A DNA stretch of 64,000 bases, from the NCBI GenBank assembly GCA_947359465.1, contig OX375876.1, positions 84,962,359 through 85,026,358 of the forward strand. Direction: 5' to 3'. This stretch comes from Metellina segmentata (lineage: Eukaryota; Arthropoda; Arachnida; Araneae; Tetragnathidae). Positions 1-11,480 of this stretch are shown here, piece by piece. A program made the translations under genes and the position numbers. Every line of letters begins with the position of its first letter. Position 1 is the first letter of the stretch. Below the pieces are notes generated by a model, which saw only the letters and a list, made by a program, of their open reading frames with translations, did not search any database and had not been told where the DNA came from.

Positions 1-1257
1 TATTTAAGGCTTGGAGATTTCGACGATTTCAAGTACGGGAATTGTGTTTTTCTTGTGGTTTAAAAAAAACCGATCAATTATGCCTTGTAGAAAACAGCGA
101 TCATCTTTTGTTCAAGTATACGAGTTCGACAGAGGAAGGATAGTGGCCTACCGAGATTGTGGATTATCTTTCAGGGAAATCGGTAGTCGTGTTGGACGAA
201 ACCAAACAACTGTAATGCGGATATGTGATCGTTGGATGCAGGAGGGTACGACGGACCGACGTGTTCGATCGCATCCACCTCAGTGCACCACTTCACGTGA
301 GGGCAGGCATATTATGTGCGTATGGCAGTGACGGATCGCTCAGCCACATCACGAACCATAGCACAGCACATTCAGTCTGTAACGCATCATCCAGTGTCTG
401 CGCGTACCATTCGACGCCGTTTACAGCAGAGTGGTCTGTCCGCAAGACGTCCATTGCGTCATTTACCCTTGACTCAGAACCACAGACGTCTCCGCCACCA
501 ATGGTGCGATGAAAGAAGGATGTGGACGGCAGAATGGAATGACATTGTCTTTACTGACGAGTCACGCTTCTATCTGCAACACCACGATGGTCGGATTCGA
601 GTCTGGAGACACCGTGGAGAGAGGATGCTGAACAGCTGCGTTATGCACCGCCACACTGGTCCTGTACCGTGAATTATGGTATGGGGCGGTATTGGATATC
701 ACTCTCGCACTCCTCTAGTACGCATTGCCGATATTTTAAACAGCCAGCGCTACATCTCCGAGGTGTTGGAGCCAGTTGTCCTTCCTTACTTCAGGGCTTG
801 CCCACAGCCATATTTCAACAGGATAATGCGCGACCACACGTGGCACATATTGTCCAAGGGTTCTTCGCCAATCGCCAAATTGAATTGCTTCCTTGGTCAG
901 CTCGCTCTCCGGATCTTTCGCCGATAGAAAACATATGGTCCATGGTTGCTCAACGATTGACCCAGATTACATCCCCAGCTGCCACACCAGATCAACTTTG
1001 TCAACGTTTGGAAGCTGCTTGGTCTGCTGTACCCCAAGAACACTTCCAAAGTCTCTTTGAATCAATGCCGAGGCGTGTGGCAGCGGTGATCTCCAACAAT
1101 GGCGGCTACTCTGGTTACTGATTTTGGCAGGAACCACACTTCACAGAAGTCTATAAATTTAATCATTTGATACTTGGTCAGCATGTTATCTACAAAATAA
1201 ATTTTGTTGTGATATCTCTTATCTTTCTTGGTGTTGCAATTTGGGTGGCCAGCAGTG
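1..1257 (+). mobile_element. Tc1-like DNA transposon, left end outside window
   Basis: The right terminus is visible: the sequence ends ...GGTGGCCAGCAGTG at 1257, followed by a TA dinucleotide (1258-1259), the usual Tc1/mariner target. The reverse complement of this end begins CACTGCTGGCCACCC, a typical Tc1 terminal repeat. The matching left repeat is not in the window, so the element starts before base 1. It carries a broken transposase gene at 80-1121. Confidence 0.85.
80..1121 (+). pseudogene. Tc1-family transposase, broken
   Basis: Cut-and-paste transposase of the Tc1 family. The start at 80 gives MPCRKQRSSF and is followed by a helix-turn-helix segment (SFREIGSRVGRNQTTVMRI) that would bind the terminal repeats. 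Coding then moves frame near 312 and continues with the second HTH (SARTIRRRLQQSGLSARRP) and the first catalytic Asp in VFTDESRF. An in-frame TGA at 670-672 sits just before the conserved MVWGGI. A second frame change near 800-820 leads to FQQDNARPH (second Asp) and SPIENIW (Glu). The spacing between second Asp and Glu is 34 residues, the DD34E signature of Tc1. It ends NNGGYSGY at 1121. All three catalytic residues survive, but two frameshifts and one stop make the copy non-autonomous. Confidence 0.88.
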
Positions 1258-1342
1258 TATATATATAAAAGAGTGAATGTTTAAAATTGAAAATTGGAAT
1301 ATCTAAAACTTTATTTTTAAAATTTCAAAAATGTAGTATCAT

Positions 1343-2347
1343 TTAGTATGGCGTATGACCACTATTATTCCTAATGCAACATGGACAAGCACAGTGGTAG
1401 TGAGTCATACAGGCTCTTTATGAACTCCTGCGACTGTCCATCCCATGTTGATTCAACCATGTCATGTAGTTCCAGCAGATTACGCGGTACGGGTGGAGTG
1501 GCAACATATCGTCCAATGGCATCCCATACATTCTCGATCGAGGAAAGGTTTGGTTAGTGTGCCGGCCATGTTAAGATATCGGTGTGTCGTAGACAAGCTC
1601 TAGTGACGGCAGCAATGTGGGGTCGAGCAATGTCTTGTAAAAAAACCGGGTGAACCTGGGAGATCAGGTATGGGAGCTTAGCGGGCTGTAAAATTTCTTG
1701 TACGTAACGTTGGCCTGTCAAAGAGCTCGTAACGAATACCAAAGGCGATTTTGAACTTACGCAAATGCACCCCACATCATGACGCCAGGTCTTCTGGACG
1801 TGTGACGCTGAACAACAAACCGTGAATCTTGGCACTGACCACGTTGCCTCCACACACGGATTCGATTGTCGTCTCCACCCAGACAGAAGCGGGATTCGTC
1901 AGTGAAGACCACTCGTTACCATTCGACGCTCCATGTCCGTCTGACACGACACCATTCCAGTCTTCGACGGCGATGTAATGCTGTTAAAGACAGTCGTCGT
2001 AACGGTCTGCGTGAGTTTCGTCCCACGTCGTGAAGCCTGCCGACAAATGGTGCGGATCACTTATTGGATGATCGAGAGAGGTTCCCACTGCCCGTTGGAT
2101 TTCTGCAACAGTGGCTGTTGGATCAGTACGCGTATGGTTTAGAACACGTCGATTCTCTCTCGGTCCGGTTTCTCTAGGTATTCCTGAACCCGGTCCACTG
2201 CTGCTAACAGCGTGCAACAGTAACATCACAACCAATATGTTGCGCAATCCGTCGATTAAACCATCTACCTTCACGGAGGCCAATTACTCTGCCTCTGTCA
2301 AACTCTCCCAGTAGCTTAAATTGCTTACGAACTTTTTTCCGAGGCAT
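1343..2347 (-). pseudogene. Tc1-like transposase, second family, heavily broken
   Basis: Read on the minus strand the gene starts MPRKKVRKQF at 2347, with a paired-like N-terminal domain (RRIAQHIG). It then loses frame several times. Recognisable pieces are VVFTDESRF (first Asp, preceded by an in-frame TAA in the tryptophan region), RRPGVMMWGAF, FLQDIARPH (second Asp, with Ile replacing the usual Asn) and SSIENVW (Glu, preceded by a TAA). The end is at NNSGHTPY followed by TAA. Length and end match the relative at 42636-43667 (-), and a fragment of the same family lies at 62322-62408. I could not place the terminal repeats; both longer copies share a GAGTGAATG motif beyond the 3' end (about 1270 here). 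Confidence 0.85.
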
Positions 2348-5300
2348 AACTCAATGAGGAACGATGAAACCAACTCAACTGCATGTCGAAATGAATTTGC
2401 TGGGTTACTTACTGAATGTCCTTTTTATTTTCTTTGTCATAATTTCAAATGTGTGAAATTTGTTTTAGACATGGCAAGAGTCATCAGCCCCATTTGCCTT
2501 AGATCCTAAAAAGTCTAGCTTCGTCTCTATTTTTTATTTTTTCATGGCAATTTTTGAATTTCGAAGATTTTGGGTGTACAACAATTTACTTTTTAAATTA
2601 AAAAAAAAAATTTGCAAAATTTTTCTTCTTAAAACTTACTTTAATAAAGATGCATGACACGAATTTAATAGCAAATTAGTTACAGCGTAGATAACGCGCT
2701 CTAGAATTTAAATATGTTAAAAAATTTTGTGCAAATTGAGAACAAAGTCAAATTCTGAGGTATTTCGTTTAGTATTGTATATAGCCTACACCCAAACTGA
2801 ATAACAATGCAAATGAATTACTAATCCTTTTTATATTCTTCTGGAAGTTCTTAGGGCCTAAACAATCTTATGTACGTAGGTTCAAGGATGCAGGAAGGGA
2901 GAGGCGTGTTCCTCAAAGGAGGAAGTGGGCATTGACGTCATTTCCCCTTTAAGAAGTAAAACAAGACTGGCTATGCACTATTCACAGCTATTAAGAAAAC
3001 AAAAATGCTCATGAATTTCTAAATATGTTTTCGTTTTCTTAACACTGAAGGGTTATTTCTACTAAGCAATCATAAGAGGTTATTTTGGAAAAGAGTATTA
3101 ATGTTAAAACTTTCGTACAGCAGGTATTTAAATAGAGGTGCACGTTTTTTTAAAGAAGAGAACATTAAAATACTTGACAGAAAAGACTTGCCTTGTAGAT
3201 TTCATTGAAAATGTCAATGACACTTTCCTGCAACATTATATATGAATTATGCAAATTGTGATATTTTTACAGAAAAGCGGCTTTTTACATGCTGAGCATA
3301 TTGGGTTTCCCATCACCATGCTCAATATTTCTCCCTGAAGGAAATCAGAAGCAAAAAGTGGATGAAATTACTACTGAATCCTTTATTCAATTAAATAATG
3401 TTATTTATTAATGATTTCAAATAATGATATTCAATTAAATAGAAGAATTCAAATATGGATATTCAAGCCACCTCCCCCATTCCTTGAGTTATGACTACAC
3501 CAGCGATTTTCAATTATGTTGCTGCAAGATTGTCACGGCTTCCCCTTGTGGGTTATGAAATGGTTTTTATTTACAACGGTTTAGTTTTATGAACTTTTTT
3601 GAAACGTGTGTTCACAAATAATTTCAAGTAATACTCGTATTTTTATAATACTTGTATAAATTATTTTAAATAGTATTTTTTTATTACAAAGCAATAATAA
3701 TCTTCCATAAATTATTTTAGATTTTTTTAAAAGTAACTTTAAAGCAAAAAATGCTGGTAATTTTTTTGTTTTTTTTTGTTTTGGAAATCTATCAAAAATA
3801 TACTATTGCTTTAGCAGATTGGCAAAAAAAAATTTTTTTTGGTGTGCCGCAGAATTTTAGTAATTAGTTTATGTGTGCCCTGAAATAAAAAAGGTTTTAA
3901 ATCGATGATCTGCATCAATAAGTTTTCAAATTTTTTAGACGATAAACATTTTGATATTTTCTATGTTCTAATTCAATGCAATTGCGCGGCCTCACACTTC
4001 TCACTCAATGCAAGACAATATTTATTTGAGTTATGTCTATCTCTTTTAAATAGCTTTTGTAATTTTGGTGTAATCGTATCAAAACAAAGATTTAATTTTG
4101 AGTATAGAATGTTTTTTGCTTTTGAAATACACTGTCAAGGTCAACCCAGAAAATTGGATAAACCTTACGACTAGATATTTTCCCTTTAAGTTGTAAAAGA
4201 ATTATTTTGTAAAAATGAATTGAAACAATTTTTTTCCTATTCTTAAAAATGTATTACTACGATGTTCTTTTCAATTAAAAAAATACAAAATAAGAGATTA
4301 CTTCAAAAGACGTTCTTAAAAATCGAATACTTCTCAGTTTTCTTAGAATTTCACCTACTTAGGTTGCTTGGTTAGCTGTGTTTGTGAGATTTATAGGGCA
4401 AGACAAATATGAACCTTTTATTTGATTATTAGATATCAGACGTATTTTTGACATGAATAACCGTCTAGGTTCGGGGTATCCGGCTGAAACTGGAATGTCA
4501 TGAAATTGTTAACACTTTTCATGCTTGTATCACCGAACCTAACAGACTAAAACGAGCCAATTTTTGTTTTGTTTGAAATGCGATAACATTTATGGGTACT
4601 GAAACAACGAATAAACTTTTTTTTAAAAACCACTTTCAGTTTTGTTTTGGTTAGAGTTATTCACACACCCAAAACCATTTCAACTTCCCTAGGTTGAATC
4701 TCACACCTATTATCTAATGAACTAAAGAATTCTCATTGTTTGTGTGAAATTCGAAAACTTTGATATAACTTGAAAAATCCAATAACTATTGTTTCCCAGT
4801 TTTTAAATCTGAAATTTCAAAGCAAGAAACTAAATTCGAATAACCGAGTTAAAGTTGAGTGTCCCTTGCCATTTTCGCTTTTTTCCAATTACATACTTTT
4901 ATCTCGCACTTTCTTTGTGTTTATATGAAGTAAGAAATACCGTTTGAAGAATAAAATGCATTTTTTAAAGATAATTTTATTTGAAGCTATAAGCCTATTT
5001 CTTTATTAGTTACTAATTATTCATTCTTTTTTCAAGCTCCACACATATTTCTTTTATTTTAGTAATCAAAGCAATATGCTGGTTATTAAAATTTTGGAAT
5101 AAAATTTCATAAATGAATCTAAAATAAGTTGCTCGACAAGATTTTTTCATTTGATACATTAAAATACATTAAAATTACCTACTGTATGTATGTTTATCAT
5201 TTATATAGCAGTTTAGTTAAACTTATATATTCCAATCCAGGCAAAATCGCCATTTTTATGGATTTTAATATGTTAATAAAATACTAACTTGTAAGTAATT

Positions 5301-6640
5301 ATATTTTCGTCAATAAAAGAGCACTACTAGTGGGAAATTATTAAGCATCAAAACTTCTACAACGCTGGTCATTTTATGACGTTTTAAGAAGTGTAAAGGT
5401 ACATTGAATGGAAATGAACGTACATCTACCTTGTGATAACGTACATTCTAAACAGCTGACGTAATAAATGCCACAAGAAAACACGCAATCAATGGTTTTC
5501 ATCAAGGGATCCAGTGGAATAGAAATGGTTTCTAAATATAAACCCCCTTTATTGACGTCATAAACAATTGATTTCTTGGATCACACACTATTAATACAAT
5601 CATCGTCAAAGTGGGACGCATTCCGAAACTGACGACAACCTGCGAAGAGTAATTCATGCTATTCATATTTTTCCTGAATTGTACATTCTTAGTTTATTTC
5701 CTCTGGTCCAATTTTTATTGCGATGAAAATATACTGTTCCTTTGTATTTTGAACTCTTGACTGAGCTATAAATGAGCATTTTCTGGGCGTATGATAGTAG
5801 TTCTCTTAAGTATGAATTTATTACTGTCCTGGTATTAGGGTATCAAAACCGATATTCAAAATACCGGGTTTGAAGATTGGTGAAGAATGCCGATAGTGAA
5901 TCTAGATGCCAATATTCTAAATTCGTTTAGAAGTACGTACATATATTTTTCATTTGGTTTTCTAATTTTAAACAAATGTCACTTTATCTTAAATATGTCA
6001 ACAACAGGAATCAAAGCAAATCATTTTGATTGGAAGGGTTCAGTGGTGAATGTAAGATGTTTGAATCGGCTCGAGTTTATTTATTTTAAGGGGCTCTTGA
6101 CAGAAGAAGTTGAAAACGAACATGATAGGGAGATGCTGATTTTGAGAAAGATAATTGGATTAGAGGACTTATTAAGAAAGGTTACTGGCAGGAAAGGTGT
6201 AGTTTCAATAAAGTCGCACGTACATTTACAGTGCGGTAATGAAATGCACCGGCAATCTGAAAGGGTGGAGAAACTATCTCGAGTAAGCGAGTTTATTTGA
6301 AGCCATGGTTAGCAAAATGGTAAAGTTCAAAAGGTTAAAATGATGACAAGATGTGATGAGGAACACATATATAGCAATAAAACAAAGAAGAAAATGGAGT
6401 AATTATTCTGGAACGTTAAGGGACTTATGTGTGATGAAAATTATATTTTAGGTGATTAATTTTAGGTATCTTTTCATAAATAGGAAAAAATACTAGTTCC
6501 TATTTTTCTAGATCATGTTTTAATATACTGAGGGGTTCACACTTGTATAGTCGTTTTGGAGCCTGCTGTCTTCTAACCATTTTTGACAGATAAAATATTT
6601 CCTAGGATACTTTCGATCATCAAATATGATTATTTAGTCA
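2348..6640. other. AT-rich stretch without supported genes
   Basis: Long AT-rich non-coding sequence with homopolymer runs. The longest open frame (5887-6300, +, 137 codons) has no recognisable domain, no nearby splice structure I can support and unremarkable composition. I see no clear element ends here. Confidence 0.5.
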
Positions 6641-7607
6641 CTAGCCACTACGTGGCCAGCACGGCGTTGCCCGTGACAGTTCTTTTCGTGGGCTCAGGTG
6701 TGACCACTGCTCGCAAACCCCCGGTGATTGCTACGAATTCCCATTTGGTTTCCTTAGCAAATCAAATGGGAATTCGTAGCCTTTTGGATAACAGCCACCA
6801 CGGGCAACCCCGTGATGGCCTCGTTATTGTGAAATGCGGCCAAATTCGAATTGGGAAGATCCAATCGACGTGACGTCACAATCTCTTGCGAAAATATAAA
6901 TATTTTATTGAAAAATCATTTATTAAAACAAATTCAAATGTATAACGTATCAATCTGGTGTAAAATTTTCCGCTTTTCAATCTTGTTTAACGATCTCGAT
7001 TTTACAAAAAAAAAAAAAAAGAACGAAACAATACCAGTCAAAATTTTTTTTTATTTGTTTTGCTTTCCTTTGCTGGAAGCGTTTGAACCCGGGAATTAGA
7101 ATCTGTGATTTTTTCGAACACTATCAGTCAAATTCATAAAGAAAAAAAAATAAAAGTTATAATTTAAAAATTATTTATTTAAAGAAAATCATACTTTTAG
7201 GTATCGATCTATTGTAAAATTTTCCGCAGGTTTCAAATCAGTTGAAATTTGTACTCTTTCGTTAACGATCTAGGAGATAGAAAAAAAGAGCTACATAACT
7301 CCAGTTAAAACTTTTCATTTGTTTTGTTCTTCGGCTGAAAGCGTTCAAACGTAAACGCGGAAAAAATAAATTTAGAATCTAAAATGTCTTTATGGTGTTG
7401 CCATTCTAGGGAAAACAATAGTAATTAAATATTATTAAATTCATTTTAAAATGTTCTAGATTAAATTTTGAAAATTCGGAGTTACTCAAATATTGCAAAA
7501 AGTTAGGACTACCTGTGTGAAAAATTTCATTATTGTAAGTGCCGTAGATTCGTCAGGACTTTGATCACTAGCGGAAGAACAAACACTTCCTTTTATAATA
7601 GTAGAGA
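6641..7607 (-). mobile_element. Non-autonomous Helitron (family 1, copy 1)
   Basis: On the minus strand it begins TCTCTACTATTATAAAAGG (end at 7607) preceded by A, and ends GGCCACGTAGTGGCTAG followed by T (6641). That gives the three Helitron hallmarks: 5' TC, 3' CTRR (here CTAG) and insertion between A and T without target duplication. A hairpin (GCCAC..GTGGC) lies directly before the CTAG. The body matches copy 2 at 29891-30764 at both ends and internally, for example the CCGCAGNTTTCAAATC block near 7226 and 30273. Palindromic segments around AATTCCCATTTG (6737-6780) sit near the 3' end. There is no Rep/helicase coding, so it would need an autonomous relative. Confidence 0.82.
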
Positions 7608-9392
7608 TTACGTGTGTCGTGAGGGAAAGGCAACACTACACAACCCGGAAATTTCATGATGCTCAGATGGTTAAATAAGTTCGTCACTTTGTAAATCCTT
7701 TTAGATGCGACACAAGACAGCTAATAGTTTGTTTTGCAACGTCGTCTGAAATATATTCAAACTTTGAAGCACTTCTGTTGTCAACCTGAATTTGTAATCA
7801 TCATATGTATGTATTTTTCTATTTAATAGCGAAAATAAATGTTAACTGGGCACTTCCTTTATGTGTATTATATATTTATTATCATATAACCACCAGTAGG
7901 GCCCAAGAGCCCAGTTTGATGGGCACTCCTAGGTACTTTATAAAAACCAAAAAAAAAATGAAAATATTACCGAGTGGGGATTTTGTAAAAAAAAATCCCC
8001 ACTGTGTGGTAAATTAGTACTCCAGTACTTTTAAGAAAACTAAAGCAAAACTGGTAGTGAACATTTCTGTGAATAATTCATCAGTATTGAAAATATCCGC
8101 ATTTTTCAAACCCTACGTGATACGTTACCTTCTTTTTAATGAACTTTTTGATTGAATTGCCTTTCACGAGTCAAATTTCTGGTAACTCCGGAAAGATTTT
8201 TCTAAGGTAAAAAGTTTGACAGAGCTCCAAAATAAAATCAACGAAAAAACCCCCTAGAAAATGATTCTTGAACTTGCTCTTATTCATTTTCTATTACATC
8301 AAATATGATGTAAATAGTCTACGAATGTTTTAGTGAAATTCAATTTGAAAAAAAAAATTTAATAAGCTTTCTTAAAATTCTTTTTACACTATTAACAATG
8401 TATATCAATGTATCAATGTAAACCTGTATCAGGTTATTTAAAACATACTTTTGTATTGATATTTGTGTGCTATATGTAGTAGTCATTATTGAAAACAACA
8501 ATATTATGCATTGAACATTCTTGCATATGTTGTTCTTTTAATTAATTTTAATATAAAAATAAATTGTTAGTTAAAATCTTGTAAATTTTTAAGTATGCAT
8601 TTCATCATACTTTACATGATATAAACACACAATAGCTTTCTTACTTTTGCACTTAAAAAGCTTATTTTAAAAATTATCTCCCGGTGTATAAATTGTTTTG
8701 CATATGTTTTTATAATCAGTTTGTTTCAACTAAAGGAACTATCTCCTCTAGAGAACAACTACAAATATCAATACTCATTACAGAATTTGATTCATAACTC
8801 TATAGGTTAAGAATTGGAGAAACTAATGTTGAGAAACTTTGCATTCAAAATTTTCTTATTATACACTTGCATTTACTTACAATTTCGATCTAGAAAATAT
8901 CGTGTTTGAAAAAATCTCATGAGAAACAAAAACGCAAAGAACAGTGGAAGTATTTATTTGTTATTTTTGGAAATTATTTCCATATAAGGTAAATCTAATA
9001 GAAAATGTTGATACAGAACTGTACTCATTTTTTTTGACTCATTTTCCCTTCAGAATATATTTTTGTCAAGTCAACCCAGATGAGTACACAGTGAGATAGA
9101 TAAAACAACAGTTAGGAAACTAACTGGAGAAATAGCACCGTGTCAATGCACAACTTACAAACGCATCTTAAATAGCTTTTACAGTCACGACAATGGAATT
9201 TCAGTCACGAGAAATAACGCCTGTTCCTTTATTTACAAATGATGCCCACGCGATGCGCAGAAAAAGAGAAGTAGAAAATGACGGAATGTATTTTGCCTCT
9301 TTCGTTGTTTTTTCGAATATCAGAAAAATGTCTATCTAATGTGTGTGTCTCAGAAAATAAAATTTAGCTCCTGCCTTTTGAATGGTCTAATT
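7608..9392. other. AT-rich stretch without supported genes
   Basis: No coding sequence recognised. The only distinct structure is the hairpin at 7973-8003. Confidence 0.5.
7973..8003. repeat. Perfect 12-bp hairpin
   Basis: AGTGGGGATTTT (7973-7984) and AAAATCCCCACT (7992-8003) are exact reverse complements separated by a 7-base A-rich loop. A GGGCCC-rich short repeat region precedes it (about 7898-7930). Its role is unknown; it could be a remnant end of a mobile element. Confidence 0.6.
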
Positions 9393-9875
9393 CAGGGGTA
9401 GCCAACCTTTTACATACCATGCGCCAATTTTTTTTCACATACGAGTTCCGATGCGCCATATAACTCAAACACCTTTTCTACTTTACGTTTATGGTCCTGC
9501 CATATCCTTAATAACTTTTTTTAATAAAAGTATGTTTATAGACATAATTAACATTTTTAAATGCTTTAACTATTGTACGTAAAACAATGTCTATTACAGC
9601 ACATAAACATTACTTACCATCAATAAGACTTTTGAGCCTGTTTGGATTTTGCTAGTCTTTCAATGTTTGGTGTAAAGTTGTTACTGAGAGCAACAGAGAA
9701 TATTTCAAATTTGAATCATTCATTCGCTACCTTGTTTTCCTTTTAATGAATTTCATGGATGAAAATGCTTGTTCACTTGTAATCAAATAATATGTAGGCG
9801 CAAGAATGCAATGCGCCACTTGTAATCATCAAATGCGCCAAGTTTGGCGCATGCGCCACAGGTTGGCCACCCCTG
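9393..9875. mobile_element. Internally deleted hAT element
   Basis: The ends are CAGGGGTAGCCAACCT (9393) and, reverse-complemented, CAGGGGTGGCCAACCT (9875): 15 of 16 positions match. Both ends then carry ATGCGCC motifs. These termini are typical of hAT elements. The 8-bp flanks (GTCTAATT, GAATTTGT) are too different to call a duplication. The 483-bp body keeps a piece of transposase C-terminus on the minus strand (9620-9780). Confidence 0.8.
9620..9780 (-). pseudogene. hAT transposase C-terminal remnant
   Basis: On the minus strand from 9780 the reading is TSEQAFSSMKFIKRKTR, then a stop, then SNLKYSLLLSVTTL, a one-base frame change, and PNIERLAKSKQAQKSY ending in TGA at 9620-9622. This is the hAT dimerisation motif (S/C-E-x-A-FS-x-M...R). 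It shows that the small element derives from an autonomous hAT by internal deletion. Not functional. Confidence 0.78.
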
Positions 9876-10955
9876 GAATTTGTCTCTGTGTGAATAAAAT
9901 TGACCGCAGTATAACGGTAAGCCAATCCTTCAACGCTACGTTTCAAACTTGTAATTAAAAGTGCCAGCTGAATAAAATAACTACCGTAAAAATTGCTATG
10001 ACAAGTACGGGTAAATTTGAAATCCATATAATTAAGAATGGAGTGTTTGTTTGTACAATGAAAGTTTACGACCCATTTCAAGTTTTCTGTCTGTCTGTAT
10101 ATGTGACCATGCTACGATCGAACGGTTTCATGAAACTGCATACTGTAAGTACTTGCATTCATTTAGTGACTGAATTCGGTTGTATAGATCTGTCTGTCCG
10201 GCTTCCCTTTCTATGTTCGATATTTTTTGTTTGTGTGTTTGTACAAGTATCACATCAAAAGATTTCAACATATGTTAATGCAATGTTTTAGATATGATAC
10301 ATCACATTTTAGTTTAGAGAATACATTATTTAAAATTTCTTTGCGAATACATTTAGGCAAGTTTCATGCTAAAACATCTGATTAACTCCCGTGTCTTAAA
10401 TTTACGAACGAAAATTTTCTCAGTGCTCTAATACATTTATTTGATATGCAGATTTAAAAAAAAATTCATACTAAGTATTCCTAAGAACATACTAATGCTA
10501 TCAGCTGTTTGAATGAATGAGTTATGTACTGACACGTACAACTTTTACATTTGTCTTAAAAGTTATTATTGGTATTTCCTTATTTTTGACGACAGATTTT
10601 CCTATGTCCGAAGAAAGTAATATTCTTTCCTTGGTGATAATAATAGAAAAAATTCATACTTCCTTCATAATATTTAAGATAGTTGAAAAGAACACTATTA
10701 CTTTATTTTAGGATTGCAGGATTGAGATATTACCAATTTAAAAAATAGTTTGAATAATTAAATTATATATTAAAGGAAGAGGTGCTTGCTTCACACATAC
10801 ACAAATAATGTTCTAAAGAATCGTAATAGTTAACCCAGGGTGTTCACTAAAAACGTCTTAAAGTGCAAAAAGTATTATATGTGTTAATATTGTGCATCGG
10901 CGTTGCTATTTATGTCCCATAACACCTTATGGAAAAAAAAAATTCTTGGTATTTT
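9876..10955. other. AT-rich stretch without supported genes
   Basis: Two open frames of 64-97 codons occur (9998-10291, 10517-10711), with no domain and no splice context. I see nothing else. Confidence 0.5.
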
Positions 10956-11232
10956 TTTAATTAACGTCACACACTGACTATTGTTAACGGTCGGGGATCA
11001 ACCCCCGAAGGGGGTGATCCGAAGACAACGCCACTTAATTTTGAACCATGGTCAGATGAAGAGGTCGCTCCTGAGCTGGCACCCCACTCTCCAAACTTCC
11101 TCACCACTCCAACGTGAGGACATTTGAGGCGGCCTTCGTGCACCTTCCCACTTTGTACACGACGGTCTTTGGTTGGACTTGAACACGCATCCCTTCGGTT
11201 GCTAATCCGTTACTCGTCCAACCCCCCCCCCT
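10956..11232 (-). repeat. tRNA-derived SINE, family B
   Basis: Read on the minus strand: a tRNA-like head with GACGAGTAACGGATTAGC (A-box region) and GTGTTCAAGTCCAACC (B-box), then GTCGTGTACAAAG, a body with CTCAAATGTCCTCACG and ATCTGACCATGGTTC, and a tail CTTCGGGGGTTGATCCC ending in GACGTTAATTAA. The same order occurs at 37582-37903 (+). Partial copies are at 18556, 34618 and 43855. A run of C then T lies at the head side. Confidence 0.78.
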
Positions 11233-11410
11233 TTTTTTTTTTTTTCCTTTGGAAGTTAGTAGATATAATTGAGCGAATATTTGGGACATAAATTAAAAAT
11301 AATAATAAAATTAAAAAAGGGTCTTATCCCCTTATGCAGTTGTTGTGCGCATTAAATAAGCACAATGTGTAAATTTATAACTTCTTAATAATAGTACGAA
11401 AACTTTCATA

Positions 11411-11480
11411 TTCTTTGACGTTTCACATTTGGCTCAGCTTGGCTAAATATGGCCCTTGTGCCATAAAACCTAACCAACCA
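11411..11480 (+). repeat. SINE family A, 3' part
   Basis: Matches the 3' region of family A: GGCTCAGCTTGGCTAAATA, then GGCCCTTGTGCCATAAAACC and TAACCAACCA. The tRNA-like head is absent. Confidence 0.65.

Noticed and set aside
5887..6300. 137-codon open frame (+)
   Set aside because: No domain, hydrophobic AT-driven start, no splice context; not supportable as a gene.
9773..10081. 102-codon frame (-) with GGQPVAHAP
   Set aside because: It crosses the end of the hAT element; the peptide is the terminal repeat read as protein.
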